Source: Terriglobia bacterium (lineage in GTDB: Bacteria; Acidobacteriota; Terriglobia; Bryobacterales; UBA6623). Taken from it: a DNA stretch of 54,296 nucleotides. A model generated the notes under the pieces. The model made no database searches. It was not told the origin of the DNA and worked only from the letters and a program-made list of their open reading frames with translations. Both the position numbers and the translations under genes were made by a program. Below, one piece after another: positions 17,678 through 26,323 of this stretch. The first letter of the stretch is position 1. Every line of letters begins with the position of its first letter. The DNA is taken from assembly GCA_009838515.1 (NCBI GenBank), contig VXRL01000054.1, positions 1-54,296 on the forward strand. Reading direction: 5' to 3'.

Positions 17678-19210
17678 CTAGGCTTGGCGCGGCCCCGAAG
17701 AGCGGAAGAACTTGGCCAACGTGCCCTCTGACGGTGGGGCCGTTGCAAGCGAGACTCCCACCAACGCAAGTGTGGAGGCCGCTACCATCGGCACAACCGG
17801 AAGCATGCCCATGAAGAGGTACCCGGGATCGCTGCCGTAGCCGCCGGCGCGGAAGAACGCCCAGCCGACAGCGACCGTGGCGAGCACCGCCGCCATCGCT
17901 CCGGCGGCGGTGGCCCGGCGCCAGTAGATCGCGGCCACCGCCACCGGGAACAGTGCCGAGTAGCCGCTGAAGCACCAGACGCCGAGCGTGAAGACGCTGC
18001 GCGGCTCGGCCAGCGAGCACAAGTACGCCGCCGCGGCGATGCCGATCACGACCAGTCGTCCCAGCCGGACCTTGGCGCGGTCGTTGAGGCGTCCCTTGCC
18101 GAGAAGGTCTATCGCGATATCGTTCGTGACCATTGATCCGATCGCAAGGAACTGGGAATCGAGCGAGGACATGACGGCTGCCAGGATGCCCGCGCCGAGC
18201 AGGCCGCCCAGCACGGGAGTCGTGAGCGCGCCCACCATGGTGCCGAGTTCGCTGTTGACGGGCGAGTCCGGAGCGATGACCGAGCTGCCATCGGGCAGTA
18301 CCGCCGCAGTGGCCCATACGCCGATCAGGACGCAGGGCAGCCAAACTAGCATCGTGCAGACAGGGTGCAGCACCAGCAGCGGCTTGAACGACCTTGCCGA
18401 CTTTGCGGTCAGCCAGTGCTGGTAGACGTGGGGGAACATCCCGATCGACAGCGGGATGAAGCAGTAGCTGAAGAAGTGCAGCTGTCCGAAGTTCTCTGTC
18501 CGGGTGAGCTTGTCGGGATGAACTGCCAGCACTGCCTCTGTAGCTGCTGCAACCCCGCCGAGCTTGGGCCCGATCACTACGAACGTTGCGATCCCGGTCA
18601 CGATAAACACGCCTGCCTGGAGCGCGTTGGCCCAAGCAGCCCCGCGCAACCCCCCAACGAACACGTACAACAGCACCACGCCCGCGATTCCCAGCCCGGT
18701 CAGCCATGGCGGCACGGCCCCCGCGGTCGATGCGAACAGCTGCGGGAATGCGCCCTGCGTCAGCGCTTGCACCAAGCTTCCGGCGCCGAGCAGCCCGATC
18801 AGCACGTAGGGGATGACCAAGCCGACCAAGACGGGGAACAGCAGCAGCCCGAGCGCCCGACTCTCAAACCTGTCGCGAAAGAACTGGATCTGGGTGGTAT
18901 AGCCGTAGCGGGCGCCGAAGGACCACAGGCGCAGGCCTGCAAAATAGAACACGGCCGTATGGACGATGCCAGAAGAAGACGCCATCAGCCCGTACACTCC
19001 GATGCCGCTGCGGTAGGCTTCGCCGGTGCTGCCCACCAGCGAGAAGGCTGTCATGGCCGTGCCAAAGACGGAGAGCAGCAGCAGTGTCGGCCCGATGGTG
19101 CGGCTCGCGAGGAAGAAGTCTTGGGCCGTTCCCCGGAACGAGCGGTTGCTCAGAAATCCAAGGCCGATCAGGACGCAGAGATACGCGCAGATGATGCCGA
19201 ATTGCGTCAC
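17678..19210 (-). CDS. Sodium:solute symporter (SSS family)
   Basis: Secondary transporter of the SSS family (LeuT fold), likely Na+-coupled uptake of a sugar or organic acid. About 13 hydrophobic segments are spread over 510 aa. The N-terminal part contains RSFRGTAQDFFLASRTIGP and GTAMTAFSLVGSTGEAYRSG, the typical TM1 region. MSSLDSQFLAIGSMVTNDI corresponds to the TM8 Na-site helix with its serines. The GTG start overlaps the DUF3311 stop by 4 nt, so the two are translationally coupled; DUF3311 proteins commonly accompany SSS symporters. The substrate is not predictable. Confidence 0.93.
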   Translation of the reverse strand: MTQFGIICAYLCVLIGLGFLSNRSFRGTAQDFFLASRTIGPTLLLLSVFGTAMTAFSLVGSTGEAYRSGIGVYGLMASSSGIVHTAVFYFAGLRLWSFGARYGYTTQIQFFRDRFESRALGLLLFPVLVGLVIPYVLIGLLGAGSLVQALTQGAFPQLFASTAGAVPPWLTGLGIAGVVLLYVFVGGLRGAAWANALQAGVFIVTGIATFVVIGPKLGGVAAATEAVLAVHPDKLTRTENFGQLHFFSYCFIPLSIGMFPHVYQHWLTAKSARSFKPLLVLHPVCTMLVWLPCVLIGVWATAAVLPDGSSVIAPDSPVNSELGTMVGALTTPVLGGLLGAGILAAVMSSLDSQFLAIGSMVTNDIAIDLLGKGRLNDRAKVRLGRLVVIGIAAAAYLCSLAEPRSVFTLGVWCFSGYSALFPVAVAAIYWRRATAAGAMAAVLATVAVGWAFFRAGGYGSDPGYLFMGMLPVVPMVAASTLALVGVSLATAPPSEGTLAKFFRSSGPRQA

Positions 19211-19443
19211 TGCGCCTGTTCCTTGGTTCCTTCTCGCGTATCCCGCGCCTCATCCAGCCCTGCGGGCCAGGCGTAGCGCACGATCAACAGCCACACTCCG
19301 GCGGTGGCCACCGAATACGCCGCGTGATAGGCCAGGCCGGAGGGCAGGAACCCGAAAACCAACTTGGCGTCGTCCCACAGCCAGAAATCCTGGTGCAGGG
19401 CTGCGAAGACGACTACCGCGAAAAGGGCAAGGATACGTTGCAT
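19207..19443 (-). CDS. DUF3311-family small membrane protein, symporter partner
   Basis: A 78-residue protein with two hydrophobic helices (about 5-17 and 36-56). It matches the DUF3311 pattern: LHQDFWLWDDAKLVFGFLP, then LAYHAAYSVA, then an acidic tail. Members are found almost always just upstream of an SSS symporter, as here with a 4-nt overlap, and are presumed accessory subunits; the function is undemonstrated. No ribosome-binding site is visible before the ATG. Confidence 0.85.
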   Translation of the reverse strand: MQRILALFAVVVFAALHQDFWLWDDAKLVFGFLPSGLAYHAAYSVATAGVWLLIVRYAWPAGLDEARDTREGTKEQAQ

Positions 19444-19487
19444 CGGGCGCTTCTAAGGAAGGACGGGACTGTCGGGCGGTCTCGCGG

Positions 19488-20918
19488 CTATGCCATCGCC
19501 TTTTGGACGAGCCTGCCGTGAACATCAGTCAAGCGGAAATTGCGCCCTTGGTACTTGAATGTAAGCTTCTCATGGTCGATCCCTAGCAGGTGCAGGACGG
19601 TCGCGTGGAGGTCATGCACATGTACCGGATCCTCGGTGATGTTGTAGCTGAAGTCGTCGGTCTCGCCAATCACTCCCGGTCGAATGCCCGCTCCGGCGAG
19701 CCAGATGCTAAAGCAGCGCGGGTGGTGGTCGCGCCCGTAGTTGTCGGCTGTGAGCTTGCCTTGGCTATACACGGTGCGGCCGAATTCGCCGCCCCAGACG
19801 ACCAATGTGTCCTTGAGCAAGCCACGCCGGTCTAGGTCCTTGACCAGTGCGGCCGAGGCTTGGTCCGTGTCCTTGCACTGCCTTTGGATCTGCTCTGGCA
19901 GGTCGGTGTGCTGGTCCCAGCCGCGGTGGAACAGTTGCACGTAGCGCACGTCTCGCTCCAGCAGCCGGCGCGCCAGCAGGCAGTTCGCCGCGTAGGTGCC
20001 GGGCGTGCGCGAATCGGGGCCGTAGAGTTCGAAGGTGGATTCGGGCTCGGACGAGATGTCCGTCAGCTCCGGCACCGACGCCTGCATGCGAAATGCCATC
20101 TCGTACTGCGAGATGCGCGTGAGTATCTCGGGATCGCCGAAGTCCTCGTACTTGATCTGGTTGAGCCGGCCCAGATCGTCCAAGAACCGCCGCCGGCCGT
20201 CGCGGTCAATGCCATCCGGGTCGGACAGGTAGAGTACCGGGTCGCTGTTCGAGCGGAACTTGACCCCTTGGTAGCGGGTCGGCAGGAAGCCGCTTCCCCA
20301 GAGGCGGTCGTAGAGAGGCTGGCCGTTGCGGCCCGAGCCTGACGAGACCATCACGACGAAGCCGGGAAGGTCGCGGTTTGCGCTGCCGAGTCCGTAAGAG
20401 ATCCATGCGCCGATGGAGGGCCGGCCTGCGAGTTGCGCTCCGGTCTGAAAAAAGGTGACCCCCGGATCGTGGTTGATCGCCTCTGTATGCATGGACTTGA
20501 CAATGCACAGGCGGTCGGCGATCTCGGCTGTGTGAGGCAACAGATCGCTCATCCACGCGCCGGTTTGGCCGCGCTGGCGGAACTCGAAGATCGAGGGCGC
20601 GATCGGAAACGACGACTGCGTGGCGGTCATGGCGGTCAGCCGCTGCCCCTGCCGCACCGATGAGGGCAGGTCTTGGCCGCTGAGCGCTTCCAGTCCCGGC
20701 TTGTAGTCGAACATGTCCAACTGCGACGGCGCGCCGGACTGGAACAGGTAGACCACCCTTTTTGCCTTGGGTGCAAAGTGGGGCACTCCGGGCAGTCCGG
20801 GGGATGGCAGTTCCTCTCCTAGCAGGCTGCCGAGGGCGGCGATGCCCAGGCCGTAGGCACTCTTGCCGAAGAATTGGCGTCGCGTGCTGAGAGCGGATGC
20901 CGCAAAGGGTTGTGGCAT
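19488..20918 (-). CDS. DUF1501-family protein, Tat-exported
   Basis: Member of the DUF1501 family, which belongs to the alkaline-phosphatase/sulfatase-like superfamily; no biochemical role is established. The N-terminus carries a twin-arginine signal ([20 protein letters not shown], about 11-30), so it is exported folded. The body shows [18 protein letters not shown] and [14 protein letters not shown], and the C-terminal [19 protein letters not shown] metal-site-like segment. Length (476 aa) is normal. DUF1501 genes are typically paired with a PSD1/DUF1553 heme gene; here that partner (21754-24834) is on the same strand with a cupin gene in between. A perfect TATAAT (20942-20937) lies 18 nt upstream, so the gene can be transcribed on its own. 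Confidence 0.92.
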   Translation of the reverse strand: MPQPFAASALSTRRQFFGKSAYGLGIAALGSLLGEELPSPGLPGVPHFAPKAKRVVYLFQSGAPSQLDMFDYKPGLEALSGQDLPSSVRQGQRLTAMTATQSSFPIAPSIFEFRQRGQTGAWMSDLLPHTAEIADRLCIVKSMHTEAINHDPGVTFFQTGAQLAGRPSIGAWISYGLGSANRDLPGFVVMVSSGSGRNGQPLYDRLWGSGFLPTRYQGVKFRSNSDPVLYLSDPDGIDRDGRRRFLDDLGRLNQIKYEDFGDPEILTRISQYEMAFRMQASVPELTDISSEPESTFELYGPDSRTPGTYAANCLLARRLLERDVRYVQLFHRGWDQHTDLPEQIQRQCKDTDQASAALVKDLDRRGLLKDTLVVWGGEFGRTVYSQGKLTADNYGRDHHPRCFSIWLAGAGIRPGVIGETDDFSYNITEDPVHVHDLHATVLHLLGIDHEKLTFKYQGRNFRLTDVHGRLVQKAMA

Positions 20919-20936
20919 GGTCTCGAATCCGCGTCC

Positions 20937-20942
20937 ATTATA
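20937..20942 (-). promoter_or_regulatory. Consensus -10 hexamer upstream of the DUF1501 gene
   Basis: TATAAT on the minus strand, in the context CGTATAAT. The best -35 candidate, TTGCAG with a 19-bp spacer, is weak. Transcription would start about 12 nt before the ATG. The same CGTATAAT occurs before the PSD1 gene (24840-24845). Confidence 0.5.
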
Positions 20943-21131
20943 CGCTCGCTACTGGCGACTGCTGCAAAGTCTTCAGCCGCAGCGGGACATCAGGGGTTGC
21001 CCCAAGCGCCCACTTCCGCCCGCTACGCTCTAAGGCTCTCCCCTCCGATCTGTGTGCGCTAGCGTCGAGGTCGACCAAGCGGTTCAGGTGGCGCGGTCGG
21101 GAGAGCCTGGCCAACTGCTCCGCGAAACGAA

Positions 21132-21524
21132 TCAATCGTCTCCCGTTGGCCAGCGGCCAGGAACACGGTAGGCTTCGTCGTCTCCCGGCCAAGGAGGAAT
21201 CGTGGCCAAGACCAACTCCAGCGGCGAATCCCCGGTGTTTCGGAACTGGAAGTGAGTGCCGAGCGGGATTGCGAGAGAAGCGCCGGTCGAAACCTCGATG
21301 ACTTCCTCCCGCTCGCCGAGCTTGCGCCAGACCTCGCCCCTGCCGGCAAGGAAGTACCAGACCTCCTCTACCGTTCGGTGCGCCACCGCCACCGAGGTTC
21401 GCCCCGGAGGCAGCAAGCAGTGTGCCATGCTCCCGCCCCCCGTGGTTGCAAGGACTCGGATCTCCGAGCCGTCTGGAGCCAGCGCGTCGTAGGCTTCAGG
21501 AAGGTGCTTGGTCTGCATGGTCAT
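21132..21524 (-). CDS. Cupin-domain protein
   Basis: Single-domain beta-barrel cupin of 130 aa, starting at ATG 21524 (a second ATG at 21518 is equally possible). Cupin motif 1 is seen as VAVAHRTVEEVWYFLAGRGE, with His and Glu metal ligands. Motif 2 is the IPLGTHFQFRNTG segment with its His. Function may be metal-dependent catalysis or ligand sensing; neither can be read from sequence. It lies between the PSD1 gene (229 bp upstream) and the DUF1501 gene (213 bp downstream), an unusual interruption of that pair. No Shine-Dalgarno is seen. Confidence 0.85.
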   Translation of the reverse strand: MTMQTKHLPEAYDALAPDGSEIRVLATTGGGSMAHCLLPPGRTSVAVAHRTVEEVWYFLAGRGEVWRKLGEREEVIEVSTGASLAIPLGTHFQFRNTGDSPLELVLATIPPWPGDDEAYRVPGRWPTGDD

Positions 21525-21753
21525 TCTTCGGGTGCTCGACCCGGTGTGGCCTCCGGTCCGGCCGTTGCCCACAGTACAACGAAGTTGCGAGGGCTGCCAA
21601 CCTCACCGCTAAGCGGCCAACTGGCCGATCGAACGTAGCAAGGCGAGTGCGAATGTGCGTCGGCAATCTGAGCGGACAGGCGTCAGTGTACTGCCTCGAA
21701 CGCGGCTGCGGGACTACGCCTACACGGTGTCCGGGATCCCTTCCAGGCGTGCG

Positions 21754-24700
21754 CTACTCTCGCGTGATCGTCTCGTCTAGGTTCAGCACCAAGCTGGCCA
21801 TCATCGTGTACGCCGCCGCTTCGGGTTCCGGGACTTCGCCAGGCTGTCTTGGTTGCTCTCCCAATAGCGCGGTCGCCGATTCGGGATCGCTGCGGAAGCG
21901 ATCCAAGTGGTGGTTGAATCCGGACGACAAGACCTGCGCCTCCTGCTCGTTGGGATGTCGCGAGGTCGCCAAGCGGAACATGTAGCCCAAACGCTGGTCA
22001 CGCCCGCTGCCGGCTTCGCGCAGCGCCCTGCCGGCAAGCGCCTTCGATGCCTCCATATAGGCGTCGTCGTTCATGCGGTTCAGAGCTTGCAAGGGGGTGT
22101 TCGTGCGCACGCTGCGCACCGTGCAAGCCTCGCGCCCGGCGGAATCAAACAGCATCATCGACGGTGGAGGCACGGCTCGCTTCCAGAACGTGTACAGGCT
22201 ACGACGGTACAGTTCGGCTCCGCTCCCAACGTCGTAGTCGGCGCCGCCGGCCAACTCGGTCCATAGTCCGGCGGGCTGGTAGGGACGCACCGAAGGACCT
22301 CCTGTCCCCTCGACCAATAGGCCTGAGACGGCGAGGCTGAGGTCGCGGACAGACTCCGCGGGCAGGCGTAGGCGAGGACCGCGGGCCAGCAGCAGGTTGT
22401 CCGGATCCGAACCGATCTCGCCGGGGCGCAGCCGGGACGACTGGCGGTATGCCGCGCTCATCACGATCGTCTTGACCAGGGCCTTCATGTCCCAGCCCGA
22501 TTCCATAAAGTCCACCGCCAGCCAGTCCAGTAATTCAGGATGGGTCGGCCATTCGCCCTGCGATCCGAAGTCTTCGACCGTCTTGACAATGCCGGCGCCC
22601 CACAGCATCTGCCAGACGCGGTTGACGGTTACGCGCGCTGTCAGGGGATTGTCGCGGGAGACCAGCCAGCGGGCGAAGCCCAGCCGGTCGCCCGGATCCG
22701 CGGTTGACAGGGCCAATGGCAGACCCGGCCGCACTTGCTCGGCTGGTGCGTCGTACGCGCCTCGGTCCAGGCGGAAGGTCTTGCGCCGGGGCGACGCCTC
22801 TTGCATCACCATCACCGTAGGCACCGCGTCGAAGTACTGTGCGCGCTCGCGCTCCAAGTCGCGAATCCGCGCCGATAATGTCGTCAGATCGGCCGGGCCA
22901 AGGGCGTCGCGATAGGCGTGCTCGAGCTTCAGGGATTGCGTCGGAGTGCGGTCGGCCGCAGGGATCGCGGCGATCTCGTCGAGGCTGCGCTCTTCAGCCG
23001 CGATGCGCATCTCTTCGCCGGTCAAGGCGCGGCTGTAGACCAACAGGCGGCGCAGCTTGCCCCGGTAGTCGAACCCCAGGCCGCGACCCACGCGCAGGGG
23101 TTCCTTCGAGCGGATCTCCTGGTTCATTTCATCGCGGATGACCTTGAGATCTACCGATTCTCCGTCGATGAAGATGCGGACTCCAGAAGCCAGGCGCGTG
23201 CCGTCATAGGTGAAGCCCACTTGCTGCCACCGGCCGATAGTGACTCGCTGCTTCGTCTCCAGCCGCAGGCAGTCGTCCAGCCAGCGGGCGATCAGGTTGA
23301 CCTGCAGCTTCCCGTCCTTGAGGTAAAAGCCCCAGCCGGGGTTGGACTGCGTGTCATCTTCCGGCAGTACGTGCTTGGTCCTCGAAACGATGGTCCCGTT
23401 CGGGTCTTCCGGGCGGATCCACGCAGTGACGCTAAAGCGGTCGCGAAAGCCGAAATTGGCCTCATCGCCCAGTTCGGCGAAGCTGCCGGGTTCGAACGCC
23501 CGCTCGGTCGGCTTGGGCAGATCGTGGCCTTCGGGGAAAGCAAGCGTCAGGTCTCGCCCGTCGATCCACTCGGTGGGCTTGCTCGCAACGTCTTGCGCCC
23601 ACGCCGGTCGCTCGCTCGCGTAGCGCTCCTTAAGGCGGTCTCGGTCGGCGCGCGCGGCGGCCAGATCTGCGTCCATGCGGGCCAAGATGGCCTGCTGCTC
23701 GCTAGTCGGAGCCTTGACGAAGGGCGGGGAATTGCCGTACTTGAACGCTTTTCCCTTCTCCGGCACGTTATTGAAGTAAGCGAACAGCTCGTAGTACTCC
23801 GTCTGGGTGAACGGGTCGTACTTGTGGTCGTGGCAGCGAGCGCACCCGAGCGTCAGTCCCAGCCAGACCGTCGAAGTCGTGTCAACGCGGTCCACTACGT
23901 ACTCCACCGCGTACTCAGCGTCGACGATGCCTCCCTCGCCATTGCCTCGGTGATTGCGATTGAAGCCAGTGGCAATGACTTGGTCCAAGCGGGCGTTCGG
24001 AAGCATGTCGCCTGCGACCTGCTCGATCGTGAATTCGTCGAACGGCTTGTTGGAATCGAAAGCTTCGATAACCCAGTCGCGCCACCGCCACATGTCGCGT
24101 TCGGCGTCGGTCTGGTAGCCGTTCGTGTCGGCGTAGCGCGCGGCGTCGAGCCAGCGGATCGCCATCCGTTCCGCATAGCGGGGGGAGGCCAAGAGCCGGT
24201 CCACAACGGTCTCGTAGGCATCCGGAGAGTCGTCTGCCATGAAGGCGTCAATGTCTCCGAGTTCCGGGGGCATGCCTGTCAGGTCCAGGCTTGCTCTGCG
24301 GATCAGAGCTTCCTTCGATGCCGGTGCCGATGGCTCCAAGCCCTCGGCGCGCATACGGTGAAGGACGAAGCTGTCCACCGGATTGACAGGCCAGCCAGGG
24401 TGCTCGACGGCAGGCACCGCGGGCCGCTGCGGCGGCAGAAACGCCCAGTGTCCCTGCCACTGGGCACCCTCGGCGATCCACTGGCGCAACAGGCCGATTT
24501 CGCGGTCAGTGAGCGGGTCATGCCCCATGGCCGCTGGCGGCATGCGCCGGGTCGGGTCTGAAGCAGACACGCGCAGGAATAACTCGCTGCCGCCCGGATC
24601 GCCGGGCATGATGGCCTTGCGCCCTCCGCTGAGTGCGGTTTCGGCCCCCAGTTCCTTGTCCAGGCGGAACGATGTCATGCGCTTGGCCTCGTCGGGGCCA

Positions 24701-24834
24701 TGGCACGCAAAGCAATTCTCGGACAGGATCGGGCGGATGTCGCGGTTGAACTGCACGCTTGCCCCCATCAGCGGGCTTAGGGCCACGCCGAGGATCAACA
24801 GGTGCAGCAGTGAGGCCGGAACTCGCACGATCAC
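21754..24834 (-). CDS. PSD1-type heme protein: cytochrome c domain, DUF1549, LamG-like domain, DUF1553
   Basis: Large exported protein (1026 aa) of the planctomycete cytochrome/PSD1 family, function undemonstrated. In order: signal peptide (1-25); planctomycete cytochrome c domain with CFACH (about 42-46) and the distal RRMPPAAMGHD; DUF1549 (about 150-380), which holds a second heme motif CARCH; a LamG/concanavalin-like domain (about 445-625: [19 protein letters not shown] ... GRGLGFDYRGKLRRLLVY); DUF1553 (about 700-990: ARWLVSRDNPLTARVTVNRVW, then RSVRTNTPLQALNRMND). The lectin-like insertion suggests binding of a glycan. The GTG start at 24834 is 5 nt from a perfect TATAAT; GTG 24828 would also leave a usable signal. 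Its usual DUF1501 partner is two genes downstream. Confidence 0.92.
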   Translation of the reverse strand: MIVRVPASLLHLLILGVALSPLMGASVQFNRDIRPILSENCFACHGPDEAKRMTSFRLDKELGAETALSGGRKAIMPGDPGGSELFLRVSASDPTRRMPPAAMGHDPLTDREIGLLRQWIAEGAQWQGHWAFLPPQRPAVPAVEHPGWPVNPVDSFVLHRMRAEGLEPSAPASKEALIRRASLDLTGMPPELGDIDAFMADDSPDAYETVVDRLLASPRYAERMAIRWLDAARYADTNGYQTDAERDMWRWRDWVIEAFDSNKPFDEFTIEQVAGDMLPNARLDQVIATGFNRNHRGNGEGGIVDAEYAVEYVVDRVDTTSTVWLGLTLGCARCHDHKYDPFTQTEYYELFAYFNNVPEKGKAFKYGNSPPFVKAPTSEQQAILARMDADLAAARADRDRLKERYASERPAWAQDVASKPTEWIDGRDLTLAFPEGHDLPKPTERAFEPGSFAELGDEANFGFRDRFSVTAWIRPEDPNGTIVSRTKHVLPEDDTQSNPGWGFYLKDGKLQVNLIARWLDDCLRLETKQRVTIGRWQQVGFTYDGTRLASGVRIFIDGESVDLKVIRDEMNQEIRSKEPLRVGRGLGFDYRGKLRRLLVYSRALTGEEMRIAAEERSLDEIAAIPAADRTPTQSLKLEHAYRDALGPADLTTLSARIRDLERERAQYFDAVPTVMVMQEASPRRKTFRLDRGAYDAPAEQVRPGLPLALSTADPGDRLGFARWLVSRDNPLTARVTVNRVWQMLWGAGIVKTVEDFGSQGEWPTHPELLDWLAVDFMESGWDMKALVKTIVMSAAYRQSSRLRPGEIGSDPDNLLLARGPRLRLPAESVRDLSLAVSGLLVEGTGGPSVRPYQPAGLWTELAGGADYDVGSGAELYRRSLYTFWKRAVPPPSMMLFDSAGREACTVRSVRTNTPLQALNRMNDDAYMEASKALAGRALREAGSGRDQRLGYMFRLATSRHPNEQEAQVLSSGFNHHLDRFRSDPESATALLGEQPRQPGEVPEPEAAAYTMMASLVLNLDETITRE

Positions 24835-24839
24835 CTGCG

Positions 24840-24845
24840 ATTATA
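24840..24845 (-). promoter_or_regulatory. Consensus -10 hexamer at the PSD1 gene start
   Basis: Perfect TATAAT (context CGTATAAT) on the minus strand, ending 5 nt before the GTG at 24834. No -35 of quality is visible. If used, transcription would begin at the start codon itself, so the mRNA would be leaderless. Confidence 0.5.
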
Positions 24846-25003
24846 CGGCGCTTGGCCCGGCCACAGCTCGAATTCGTGAAGGCGACGGGCCCCAATCAAG
24901 CGGCTATTCACGCTCTCTGCTCGGAAACAGCGCTGCCGCGGGCCGGTGTCCGTTCGCAGGGCGGGCCCTCGTTGCAGAAGTGTCCAACTCTGCCGATCGG
25001 GGC

Positions 25004-25534
25004 TCACATGACCCTTGGAGCCTCCTGGCGCGCGATCAACACAACAGCATGCGCCTCGGCCAACTCGCCGCTGCCGACCGGTCCGACACCCTCGCCGGTC
25101 TTGGCTTTCAGGCCGACGGCAGACGCTTCGATTCCCAGCAGGGAAGCGATGTTCTGGCGGATGCGGTCACGATGCGGCAGCAGCTTGGGCCTCTCGATGA
25201 TGACCACGGCGTCTACATTGACGACCCTCCAGCCATATCCGGTCAAGAGCTCTGACGCATGACGCAGGAACACGCTGCTGTCCGCGCCCTCCCATTGCGG
25301 GTCCGTGGGGGGGAAGAGCTCCCCGATGTCGCCTTGTGTTGCCGCGCCCAGCATCGCATCGGTGACCGCGTGCAGCAGTATGTCGCCGTCCGAATGCCCC
25401 AGCAGGCCCTTGTCGGCCTCGATCGGGATCCCGCCCAGGACGAGCCTGCGGCCTGCGGCCAGGCGATGGCAGTCGTATCCGATTCCGACGCGAGTCTCAG
25501 TCGGCTCAACACCGGGGAATGGGGGCGGATTCAC
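25004..25534 (-). CDS. ispF: 2-C-methyl-D-erythritol 2,4-cyclodiphosphate synthase
   Basis: Fifth enzyme of the MEP isoprenoid pathway, a zinc-dependent cyclisation that releases CMP. The conserved opening RVGIGYDCHRL has the zinc ligands Asp and His; GHSDGDILLHAVTDAMLGAA carries the third ligand; KAKTGEGVG is the C-terminal substrate loop (usually written TTTE or TNEG). No ATG lies near the expected N-terminus. The best in-frame start is GTG 25534 (176 aa), which overlaps the end of ispD by 29 nt and adds about 15 proline-rich residues before the conserved part. ispD is immediately upstream, so consecutive pathway steps are coupled. Confidence 0.92.
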   Translation of the reverse strand: MNPPPFPGVEPTETRVGIGYDCHRLAAGRRLVLGGIPIEADKGLLGHSDGDILLHAVTDAMLGAATQGDIGELFPPTDPQWEGADSSVFLRHASELLTGYGWRVVNVDAVVIIERPKLLPHRDRIRQNIASLLGIEASAVGLKAKTGEGVGPVGSGELAEAHAVVLIARQEAPRVM

Positions 25535-26237
25535 GGGTTTCTTCGTCGAAGTAGAGCTGCGCGATCGAGAGATGGTGCGGCCGTGTGATCTTGATGTTGC
25601 GCTCGCTTCCGCGCAGCACGTACACATCTTCGTTGATGTGCTCCACCAAGCTGGCCTCGTCCGTGGCTGTGAAACCGTCCTGGGCCGCTTGCAGGAAGGC
25701 GCGCTTGAGCAGCTCGACAGCGAAGACCTGGGGCGTCTGCACCAGCATAATGCGCTCGCGCGGCAACGTGGCCCGCACGACCTTGAGGCTGATTTGCTTG
25801 ACAGTTTCTTCGGCCGGCATGCCGAGAATCACAGCGCCTCGCTGCGCGGCTTCGTCCAGCGCCTGCTCGATCAGGCTCACCGGGACGAACGGGCGGACGC
25901 CGTCATGGACCGCCACGAACTGGATCCCGTCCGACACCTCGTCAAGGCAGTGCCGAACAGATTCTTGGCGGTTGCGCCCGCCTGCCAGCACGCGTACGCG
26001 GGACGCCTTGACGGTATCTGCCAGCATCGCCTGCACATCCGTCTCGCTGCCTTCAGGTACGGCGACCAAGATTTCCTTGATCCTCGGTACAGCGAGGAAC
26101 TTGCGGATCGTTAGCGCGAGAATCGGGACGCCGCCCAATCTCATGAACTGCTTGCGGTCGCTGCCGTAGTGCTTCGACAGGTCCTTGCCCATGCGCGTGC
26201 CGTGCCCGGCAGCAGGAAGGATAGCCGCGACGTCCAT
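25506..26237 (-). CDS. ispD: 2-C-methyl-D-erythritol 4-phosphate cytidylyltransferase
   Basis: Third MEP-pathway enzyme, making CDP-methylerythritol from CTP and MEP. The nucleotidyltransferase P-loop AILPAAGHGTRMGKDLSKHYG (residues 5-25) shows the conserved Gly, Arg and Lys. The substrate segment VAVHDGVRPFVP (about 107-118) carries the conserved Asp, and LVQTPQVF follows. Length (243 aa) is normal. It is the first gene of an ispD-ispF operon. A TAGTTC hexamer lies 6 nt before the ATG and there is no close Shine-Dalgarno. Confidence 0.95.
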   Translation of the reverse strand: MDVAAILPAAGHGTRMGKDLSKHYGSDRKQFMRLGGVPILALTIRKFLAVPRIKEILVAVPEGSETDVQAMLADTVKASRVRVLAGGRNRQESVRHCLDEVSDGIQFVAVHDGVRPFVPVSLIEQALDEAAQRGAVILGMPAEETVKQISLKVVRATLPRERIMLVQTPQVFAVELLKRAFLQAAQDGFTATDEASLVEHINEDVYVLRGSERNIKITRPHHLSIAQLYFDEETRESAPIPRC

Positions 26238-26323
26238 GACTTGGAACTACCTTGCTTGCCTGCGAGCGTGGGCGCTCCGCGCTGACGGCCCGGCCGCCGT
26301 TCCGCTGGAAGTAGCCGATCGGA

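Noticed and set aside
22918..24561. 547-codon plus-strand open frame opposite the PSD1 gene
   Set aside because: Long only because of high GC; the opposite strand encodes a protein with clear heme, LamG and DUF1553 motifs.
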